Source of the DNA: JAOTZA01 sp965224065
Lineage (GTDB): Bacteria > Acidobacteriota > Thermoanaerobaculia > Multivoradales > JAHEKO01
Assembly: GCA_965224065.1 (NCBI GenBank)
Contig: CBDCYF010000005.1
Span: 186,001 to 250,000, forward strand
Reading direction: 5' to 3'
DNA length: 64,000 bases
Every line of letters starts with the position of its first letter. Position 1 is the first letter of the stretch. The position numbers were made by a program, and so were the translations under genes. Positions 58,822 through 64,000 of the stretch are shown here, piece by piece. The notes beneath the pieces are model-generated. The model saw only the letters and a program-made list of their open reading frames with translations, was not told the DNA's origin and searched no databases.

Positions 58822-59625
58822 ATGTCGCAAGTTCTCTTTCAAGTCGACGCTTTCTCCGCGGAGCCCTTTGCGGGGAACCCGGCGGCAGTGTGCCGGCTCG
58901 ACGAGGAGCGCTCGCCGGCGTGGATGCAGCGGGTCGCGCGCGAGATGAATCTGTCGGAGACCGCATTTCTGACACCGGTGGGCGAGCGCAAGTATGGTCT
59001 GCGTTGGTTCACCCCCGCAGTAGAAGTCGACCTCTGTGGACATGCCACGTTGGCGGGCGCCCACGTACTGTGGGAGACCGGCGAGATCCAGCGTCAGCAG
59101 CCGGTTTCCTTTGTGACCCGGTCGGGCGAGTTGGGAGCGAGTTGGACGGACGGTTGGATCGAGATGGACTTTCCAGCGGATCCTCCCAGCGAAGCGCAGC
59201 CGCCAAAAGGGCTCGACAAGGCGTTGGGCGCGGATCTACGGTGGTATGGCAGGGGGCGTCTCTACGACTTTGTCTTGCTCGCCGATGAGACGACGCTCCG
59301 CAGTCTCCGGCCGGACTTTCAGTGGCTTCGCGACGCGCTCGAGATCGGGGTTTGCGTCACCGCGGAGAGCGATGGCGATGGCGATGGCGATGGGATCGAC
59401 TTCGTGTCGCGTTTTTTTGCGCCGGCGGCGGGGATCGACGAGGATCCGGTGACCGGGTCGGCCCACTGTCTGCTGGCGCCGTTCTGGTCACAGCACCTCG
59501 GAAAAGCGGAGCTGACGGGTTTTCAGGCCTCCGAAAGAGGCGGCACCGTGCGGGTTGCCCAGCGCGCCGACCGCGTGATGGTCGCCGGGCAGGCCGTCAC
59601 CGTGGCGCGGATCGAGCTGCTTTAA
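58822..59625 (+). CDS. PhzF family isomerase
   Basis: 267-aa diaminopimelate-epimerase-fold protein of the PhzF superfamily. Signature segments are FAGNPAAVCRLDEE, NLSETAFLTPVGERKYGLRW (catalytic Glu), EVDLCGHATLAGAHVLW and DEDPVTGSAHCLLAPFWSQH. A Gly-Asp repeat DGDGDGDG sits in a loop before the last domain, encoded by a 6-bp tandem repeat (GATGGC units near 59371-59397). Substrates of most PhzF homologues are unknown, and phenazine synthesis genes are absent, so this is not evidence of phenazine production. Confidence 0.9.
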   Translation: MSQVLFQVDAFSAEPFAGNPAAVCRLDEERSPAWMQRVAREMNLSETAFLTPVGERKYGLRWFTPAVEVDLCGHATLAGAHVLWETGEIQRQQPVSFVTRSGELGASWTDGWIEMDFPADPPSEAQPPKGLDKALGADLRWYGRGRLYDFVLLADETTLRSLRPDFQWLRDALEIGVCVTAESDGDGDGDGIDFVSRFFAPAAGIDEDPVTGSAHCLLAPFWSQHLGKAELTGFQASERGGTVRVAQRADRVMVAGQAVTVARIELL

Positions 59626-59782
59626 TTGGCTTAGCCGCCTGGCTCGGCTGCCCGCCACCATCCGCCGTCGAAAAAAGCCGGCCTCGGCAAGTGAGCAAAA
59701 TTCGCCGTTGCTCTCCTCCAGTAGTCGTGTAGGGCGGCGCATACGTTGACCGCCTCGCGAGGACGGTCAAAGGAGGAAGGAA

Positions 59783-60469
59783 ATGGGGCCGATCAGCAAG
59801 CCTTGTCTCGGGGTTCTTTTAGCGGTTGCAATGGCCGGTTTTGGGGCAATTGCGGCCGTACGGCCGGTCGCGGCGCAGGATGTGCGAGTGTTTGTTACCA
59901 GTTCGTCCTATTCTGGGAATCTAGGCGGTCTGGCCGGGGCGGACGCCATCTGCCAGCGTGTCGGATCGACGGCATTTCCCGGCAGCGCCGGCTGGGTCGC
60001 CTGGCTCTCGGATTCGACCACCGATGCCCGGGACCGGATCGGTGATCCCGGCTCCGGCGGTGACTACGTTCGGGCCACCGACCCCACAACTGTCATTGCC
60101 GATGACCTCGCCGACCTGACCGACAACTCCTTGGGCAACGCTGTCGACCTGGACGAGACCGGAGCCAGCGCCAGCGCCACCGTCTTTACGGGGACACTGG
60201 GATCGGGCGTGGTCGCCGTCAATCAAACCTGTAACGATTGGACCGCCGGTACCTTTGGTCCGCTCGTGCGTCTCGGACACAGCGATTTTGCCAATCAGTC
60301 CTGGACGGACAGCGCACCGGGCTCTGCGATCTGCGATCAGCGCGGACGTATCTACTGCTTCGAGGATCCGGCCACTCCAGTGCCGACGTGGCCGCCGTGG
60401 GCCACAGCAACGCTCCTCACGTTCATCGTCGTCCTCGGTGGCCGTCTCTTGCGACGGAGGTCCGTTTGA
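59783..60469 (+). CDS. exported DUF1554 protein with C-terminal membrane anchor
   Basis: 228-aa protein with a signal peptide (VLLAVAMAGFGAIAAVRPVAAQ) and a DUF1554 domain starting VFVTSSSYSGNLGGLAGADA and ICQRVGSTAFPGSAGWVAWL, with paired Cys residues later. The C-terminus is PTWPPWATATLLTFIVVLGG followed by RLLRRRSV: a Pro-rich motif, a hydrophobic helix and an Arg tail, which resembles IPTL/PEP-CTERM sorting signals. A strong Shine-Dalgarno AAAGGAGG precedes ATG 59783. It is the first gene of the right-hand cluster, followed by four DUF1566 paralogs. Confidence 0.75.
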   Translation: MGPISKPCLGVLLAVAMAGFGAIAAVRPVAAQDVRVFVTSSSYSGNLGGLAGADAICQRVGSTAFPGSAGWVAWLSDSTTDARDRIGDPGSGGDYVRATDPTTVIADDLADLTDNSLGNAVDLDETGASASATVFTGTLGSGVVAVNQTCNDWTAGTFGPLVRLGHSDFANQSWTDSAPGSAICDQRGRIYCFEDPATPVPTWPPWATATLLTFIVVLGGRLLRRRSV

Positions 60470-60607
60470 TTCTCTCGCCCGGAGGTAGCAAGGCGGCGAA
60501 GAGCCAGCGCGGGGGGTTTGGAGGAGCGTGAGTACAAAAGCATGGATTCGTTGGGCGATGGGATGTCTCCTACTGACTCTTTGGCGCTTCTCGCCGGAAG
60601 GACGAAG

Positions 60608-61267
60608 ATGAAAGGGAAGCCAATCGGCTGTGTCACCGGGGTTCTCCTGTTAGCCTTATCCTCAGGCTTGGCTCCAGTGGTCCGAGCGGGCGACGGAGTG
60701 GTGGCGCTCCAGACCGCCGACCCGGCGTGTCCGGACGACAGCGGCGACATCTATGTCGACTGCGGCAACGGCACGGTGACCGATAACCGGACCGGGCTGG
60801 TGTGGCTCAAGGACGCCAACTGCCTGAGCGCCGCCTCAGGGGGCGGCATGGTGGACTGGCACACGGCGATGGATTTCGTCGCCGGGCTGTCCGACAGGCC
60901 GGCGGGTTCGTCAGCAGGGTCAGACGATTGCGGTCTTTCGGACGGCTCGTCGCCAGGGGAATGGCGCTTGCCGTCGGTCGAGGAGTGGGAGGCGATGGTC
61001 GCGGATGCGGTCCTGCTGGGTTGCAACCCGACGATCACCGACGACCAAGGAACCGGCTGCTGGATCAGCGACCCGTTAGTGTGCGTCGTTCAAGGCCGAA
61101 CTTGTAGTTTTTCCGGCGTGGAGTCGTACACCTACTGGTCGTCAACTACCTCCTCGAACTACCCGACCGGCGCGTGGCAAGTGAACCTCGTGGACGGCGA
61201 CGTTCATGCCTTCGACGTGCTCAAGACTGACAACGAATACTTCTGGCCAGTACGCGGCGGACAGTGA
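60608..61267 (+). CDS. exported DUF1566 protein, tandem copy 1
   Basis: 219-aa secreted protein. After a signal peptide (GVLLLALSSGLAPVVRAGDG) comes the common block VALQTADPACPDDSGDIYVD, CGNGTVTDNRTGLVWLKDAN, followed by GEWRLPSVEEWEAMVADAVL and a C-terminal YWSSTTSSNYPTGAWQVNL with the end EYFWPVRGGQ. This is the DUF1566 (Lcl C-terminal-like) pattern, a C-type-lectin-like fold seen in extracellular and surface proteins. GGAAGGACGAAG precedes ATG 60608. Six or more Cys residues suggest disulfides in the periplasm or outside. Confidence 0.85.
   Translation: MKGKPIGCVTGVLLLALSSGLAPVVRAGDGVVALQTADPACPDDSGDIYVDCGNGTVTDNRTGLVWLKDANCLSAASGGGMVDWHTAMDFVAGLSDRPAGSSAGSDDCGLSDGSSPGEWRLPSVEEWEAMVADAVLLGCNPTITDDQGTGCWISDPLVCVVQGRTCSFSGVESYTYWSSTTSSNYPTGAWQVNLVDGDVHAFDVLKTDNEYFWPVRGGQ
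60698..60826 (+). repeat. DUF1566 array: conserved 129-bp block, copy 1
   Basis: Start of the conserved block from GTGGTGGCG to GCCAACTGCCTG. Corresponding blocks lie at 61452-61580, 62150-62278 and 62857-62985. Copies 1 and 2 differ at 2 of 129 positions by hand count; copies 3 and 4 carry more synonymous changes. The identity includes synonymous positions and so indicates recent duplication or gene conversion. Confidence 0.85.
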
Positions 61268-61367
61268 TCGGGTCTTTTTGCCGCCGTTTGCCAACGACCG
61301 GTTCCACAGCAAGGCAGCGAGTATCGGCCTCTATTAAAGATTGGGAGAAGTCTGAGGCAGGATGGAG

Positions 61368-62018
61368 ATGAACAAAGCGACGCGAATCGGCTGGGCAACC
61401 AGAGTCCTCCTGTCGGTCCTGCTTCCGTGTCTGGCCCAGGCAGGCGACGGGGTGGTGGCGCTCCAGACCGCCGACCCGGCGTGTCCGGACGACAGCGGCG
61501 ACATCTATGTCGACTGCGGCAACGGCACGGTGACCGACAACCGGACCGGGCTGGTGTGGCTCAAGGACGCCAACTGCCTCAGGAACGCGCCGGGTGGGGG
61601 GGAAGTGGACTGGTACACCGCGCTGGAGTTCGTCGCCGGGCTAAAAGACACGACGGCCGGTTCGTTAGCCGAGACGTACGACTGCGGCCTTTCGGACGGC
61701 TCATCGCCGGGGGAGTGGCGCTTGCCATCGTTGGATGAATGGGAGGCGATGATCGCGGATGGGAGGCTGTTGGGTTGCGATCCGTCGATCACCAACGATC
61801 AAGGGACGGCTTGCTGGCGAAGTGACCCCTTGGTGTGCGGCCTTCAAGGCGGAACCTGTAGCTTCTCCGGGGCGGTATCGCAACGCTACTGGTCGTCGTC
61901 ACCGTGGATTTTCGAGCCGGCGTGGGTGTGGGCCGCAACCCTCCCCCTGGCCGCCCACGCCGCTGTTCCCAAGACCTTCCCCGATGTCTACCTCTGGCCG
62001 GTTCGCGGCGGACAATGA
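61368..62018 (+). CDS. exported DUF1566 protein, tandem copy 2
   Basis: 216-aa paralog, same order as copy 1: signal peptide (VLLSVLLPCLAQAGDG), the common block VALQTADPACPDDSGDIYVD, then NAPGGGEVDWYTALEFVAGL and GEWRLPSLDEWEAMIADGRL. The C-terminal part is clearly different: RYWSSSPWIFEPAWVWAAT and a shorter end VYLWPVRGGQ. The start ATG 61368 (AGGATGGAG upstream) aligns with copy 1; ATG 61362 is an alternative. It lies 100 bp after copy 1. Confidence 0.85.
   Translation: MNKATRIGWATRVLLSVLLPCLAQAGDGVVALQTADPACPDDSGDIYVDCGNGTVTDNRTGLVWLKDANCLRNAPGGGEVDWYTALEFVAGLKDTTAGSLAETYDCGLSDGSSPGEWRLPSLDEWEAMIADGRLLGCDPSITNDQGTACWRSDPLVCGLQGGTCSFSGAVSQRYWSSSPWIFEPAWVWAATLPLAAHAAVPKTFPDVYLWPVRGGQ
61452..61580 (+). 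repeat. DUF1566 array: conserved 129-bp block, copy 2
   Basis: Second copy of the block described at 60698. It is shared nearly identically with copy 1 (2 differences in 129). The match with copy 3 continues beyond the block, into AGGAACGCGCCGGGTGGGGG. Confidence 0.85.
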
Positions 62019-62050
62019 TCGGATCATTGAGCTCCCGGCTCGTCCAAAAG

Positions 62051-62719
62051 ATGAGGACGAGAGAAGGAATGCGGGCTCGCCCGGCCACCGGAGCGCTCCT
62101 ATTGGCCCTGTCGGTGGTCCTGGTTCCGGTGGCTCTGGCGGAAGCCGGAGTGGTGGCTTTGCAGACGTCCGACCCGTCGTGCCCGGACGACAGCGGCGAC
62201 ATCTATGTCGATTGCGGCAACGGCACGGTGACCGACAACCGCACCGGGCTGGTGTGGCTCAAGGACGCCAACTGCCTCAGGAACGCGCCGGGTGGGGGGG
62301 AGGTGGACTGGCAAGCGGCGATGGCGTTCGCCGCGGGGTTGAAAGACGTTCCTGCAGGTTCAGCCGCGGCGGCGCACGACTGCGGTCTCGCAGACGGTTC
62401 GTCGCCGGGCGAGTGGCGCTTGCCATCGGTGGAGGAATGGGAGGCGATGGTCGCAGATGCCGTGCTGCTGGGTTGTAGTCCGGCGATCACCGACAACCAG
62501 GGAACCGGCTGCTGGATTAGCAACCCGCTGCTGTGCGCTGCTCAAGGCCGGACCTGTAGCTTTGCCGGCATCGGGTCGTCCCACTACTGGTCGTCGACTA
62601 CGAACGTCGATTTCCCCACCCATGCCTGGACCATGGGCCTCGCAAGCGGCATAGCCAGTGGCGTCAGCGGCAAGGCCACCCTCAGCCACTACGTGTGGCC
62701 GGTCCGTGGCGGACAATGA
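62051..62719 (+). CDS. exported DUF1566 protein, tandem copy 3
   Basis: 222-aa paralog. It has a signal peptide (GALLLALSVVLVPVALAEAG), the block VVALQTSDPSCPDDSGDIYV, NAPGGGEVDWQAAMAFAAGL and GEWRLPSVEEWEAMVADAVL, and a divergent C-terminus (HYWSSTTNVDFPTHAWTMGL, ending HYVWPVRGGQ). Start at ATG 62051 is preferred; ATG 62069 sits directly after GAGAAGGA with too little spacing. It lies 32 bp after copy 2. Confidence 0.84.
   Translation: MRTREGMRARPATGALLLALSVVLVPVALAEAGVVALQTSDPSCPDDSGDIYVDCGNGTVTDNRTGLVWLKDANCLRNAPGGGEVDWQAAMAFAAGLKDVPAGSAAAAHDCGLADGSSPGEWRLPSVEEWEAMVADAVLLGCSPAITDNQGTGCWISNPLLCAAQGRTCSFAGIGSSHYWSSTTNVDFPTHAWTMGLASGIASGVSGKATLSHYVWPVRGGQ
62150..62278 (+). repeat. DUF1566 array: conserved 129-bp block, copy 3
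   Basis: Third copy of the block. It differs from copies 1 and 2 at scattered positions (for example GCTTTGCAGACGTCCGAC in place of GCGCTCCAGACCGCCGAC), so it is older or partly converted. Confidence 0.8.
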
Positions 62720-62766
62720 CCGGTAGGAGGTCGAGCGCCTCCCGTTGGGTCGAAGGAGGGACGAGG

Positions 62767-63417
62767 ATGAGCGACGGGCGGATCGGGCGGGCGGCAGGGT
62801 TCTTTCTCTTGGTTCTGTTTTCGGGGCTGTCCTCGGCGGCTGGCGCGGGTGACGGAGTCGCGGCGCTCCAGACGGCTGACCCGGCGTGTCCGGACGACAG
62901 CGGCGACATCTACGTAGACTGCGGCAACGGCACGGTGACCGACAACCGCACCGGGTTGGTGTGGCTCAAGGAGGCCAATTGTCTGCGGGACGCGCCGACC
63001 GGCGGTGTGGTGGACTGGTACACGGCGATGGAGTTCGTCGCCGGGCTGTCCGACAAGCCGATGGGCTCGGCGGCGGCGGGACACGATTGTGGTCTTTCCG
63101 ACGGCTCGTCGCCTGGGGAATGGCGCTTGCCATCTATGGATGAGTGGGAGGCGATGATCGTGGATGCGACGGCGCTGGGCTGCGCTCCGAAGATCACCGA
63201 CAATCAAGGAACGGGTTGTTGGATAGACGACCCACTGGTGTGTGCTCTCCAGGGCCGAACCTGTAGCTTCGTCGAGGTATCGGGCATCTATTGGACCTCC
63301 ACCACCTGGGCTCATACGCCGGTAATCGCGGGACTCGTGCATCTCTTCGCCAGCGGTGCCACCAGCGGCCCGAAGAACGGCACGTTCTCGGTCTGGCCGG
63401 TCCGCGGCGGACAATGA
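62767..63417 (+). CDS. exported DUF1566 protein, tandem copy 4
   Basis: 216-aa paralog with a signal peptide (FFLLVLFSGLSSAAGAGDG), the block VAALQTADPACPDDSGDIYV, DAPTGGVVDWYTAMEFVAGL and GEWRLPSMDEWEAMIVDATA, and its own C-terminus (IYWTSTTWAHTPVIAGLVHL, ending FSVWPVRGGQ). AGGAGGGACGAGG precedes ATG 62767. It lies 47 bp after copy 3 and converges with the CHAT gene, whose stop is 19 bp away. Confidence 0.84.
   Translation: MSDGRIGRAAGFFLLVLFSGLSSAAGAGDGVAALQTADPACPDDSGDIYVDCGNGTVTDNRTGLVWLKEANCLRDAPTGGVVDWYTAMEFVAGLSDKPMGSAAAGHDCGLSDGSSPGEWRLPSMDEWEAMIVDATALGCAPKITDNQGTGCWIDDPLVCALQGRTCSFVEVSGIYWTSTTWAHTPVIAGLVHLFASGATSGPKNGTFSVWPVRGGQ
62857..62985 (+). repeat. DUF1566 array: conserved 129-bp block, copy 4
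   Basis: Fourth copy of the block, with more differences than copies 1 and 2 (for example GTCGCGGCGCTCCAGACG and AAGGAGGCCAATTGTCTG). The reading frame and block length are unchanged. Confidence 0.8.
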
Positions 63418-63436
63418 TCGGGTCTCTCGAAGCGGT

Positions 63437-64000
63437 CTACCGCCAGTCGCCCACGATCTGAAACGCGCCCCAGAAGTAGGGGTGCCGGGCGTCGATCGGA
63501 GTACCTTCGTCATCGTCCGGGGCGCCGACCGGCGCGGCCATCAATTCGCTCTGAGCGGCCCGCAGCGCGTCGCTCTTGGACAGTCCACGTTTCAGATTGC
63601 CGTAGAAGCGCACCATGAGTTCGCCGGTAGACCGATCCGAGACGGGCCACTGTGAAACCAGCAGTGACCGAGCGCCCGCGTATTGAAAGGCGCGAGCCAG
63701 TCCGATCAGTCCCTCGCCCGCCAGCTCTCCACCCAGCGCCGTTTCGCACGCCGATAGCGTCACCAGATCGGCGTCGGTTCGCAGCTCGGAAATGATCTCC
63801 CAGGCGTGGAGAACACCGGTCTCGTCCTCTGTATTGCTACCGGTCGAACGGGAAAGTACGAGGGCCGAGTCGAGGGGGAACCTCGGCCGAACGTAGGCGT
63901 GGCCCGCGAAGTGGAGGTAGTCGGCGCGTGACGCTGCCATCTTGACGTTCTCTTCGGTCGCATCGGCGCCCAGGAACACCCGGGCACGTCCGTCAAACAG
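63437..64000 (-). CDS. CHAT domain (caspase-like) protein, 5' end missing
   Basis: C-terminal 187 codons of a minus-strand gene that runs off the window. The CHAT domain shows its catalytic His in ADYLHFAGHAYVRPRFPLDS and the catalytic Cys in LVTLSACETALGGELAGEGL. The following IGLARAFQYAGARSLLVSQW and VSDRSTGELMVRFY are also typical. HFAGHA and SACETA are the hallmark pair of this peptidase clan. Homologues usually have TPR repeats upstream. It converges with DUF1566 copy 4. A protease or bacterial effector role is inferred; the N-terminus is needed to judge it. Confidence 0.88.
   Translation of the reverse strand: MFDGRARVFLGADATEENVKMAASRADYLHFAGHAYVRPRFPLDSALVLSRSTGSNTEDETGVLHAWEIISELRTDADLVTLSACETALGGELAGEGLIGLARAFQYAGARSLLVSQWPVSDRSTGELMVRFYGNLKRGLSKSDALRAAQSELMAAPVGAPDDDEGTPIDARHPYFWGAFQIVGDWR

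Noticed and set aside
58822..59625. Phenazine biosynthesis gene cluster
   Set aside because: Only one PhzF-family protein is present and no other phz genes; PhzF homologues are common outside phenazine pathways.
60608..63417. Diversity-generating retroelement targets in the DUF1566 array
   Set aside because: The C-terminal differences include length changes and no adenine-specific pattern was visible; no reverse transcriptase or template repeat is in the window. Left as untested.

Overview
The window looks like a chromosomal segment of a GC-rich Gram-negative bacterium, most probably an Acidobacteriota member. The envelope genes (bamA, skp, fabZ, lpxA, a LolD-type ATPase) show an outer membrane with lipid A. 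Two tandem secreted VWFA proteins of the type described as the acidobacterial VWFA-related domain (28317 and 26617) point to Acidobacteriota. The phylum call is an inference from gene content, not from a marker tree.

Layout. 1-12339 is one long plus-strand run of envelope and salvage genes: lolD end, clpC, bamA, skp, a 183-bp inverted-repeat element, fabZ, lpxA, a Gfo/Idh oxidoreductase, mtnP, surE, pcm, a DedA/VTT protein, acylphosphatase and apt. A tRNA-Arg(CCT) follows, then a TPR membrane protein and a thymidine phosphorylase. Two exported proteins on the minus strand (14532-16741) include an SGNH hydrolase with dockerin-like calcium loops. 16852-21588 holds cinA, thpR, gpsA, guaA and a glutaredoxin-like gene. 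21624-24002 holds a DHH phosphoesterase, a second repeat element with CTAG ends, and a DUF547 protein. 24004-30580 holds lgt, thiD, ypdA, two VWFA proteins and a holin-X-like membrane protein.

30682-39166 is housekeeping: DUF4177, a SAM hydroxide adenosyltransferase, a TIGR04282-type transferase, nnrDE, tsaE, a 3-hydroxyacyl-CoA dehydrogenase, then phoH-ybeY-corC-era. After an M48 lipoprotein protease come minus-strand VWA, MoxR and trxB genes. 44667-50116 holds a 1211-residue patatin-like protein with C-terminal membrane segments, a Ku protein, and a MerR-TPR fusion. 50166-51146 is a DUF3179 gene interrupted by one in-frame TGA exactly where the family carries a conserved Cys; a SECIS-like hairpin follows, so I annotate it as a candidate selenoprotein. 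moaA and mltA follow, then minus-strand GOGAT-like, efp, ALDH and PilZ genes, and phzF. The right end (59783-64000) is an accessory cluster: a DUF1554 exported protein, four tandem DUF1566 exported paralogs whose 5' halves are nearly identical and whose 3' ends differ, and a truncated CHAT protease on the opposite strand.

Genes that plausibly work together: mtnP releases adenine, which apt converts to AMP; lpxA and the adjacent Gfo/Idh gene may make amide-linked lipid A; surE-pcm are the classical survival pair; MoxR-VWA form a chaperone pair. Many neighbours overlap by 4 bp (ATGA, GTGA, TTGA), which indicates translational coupling. The most interesting items are the candidate selenoprotein, the DUF1566 tandem array, the large patatin, the CTAG-ended palindromic elements and the PilZ protein with a degenerate receiver.
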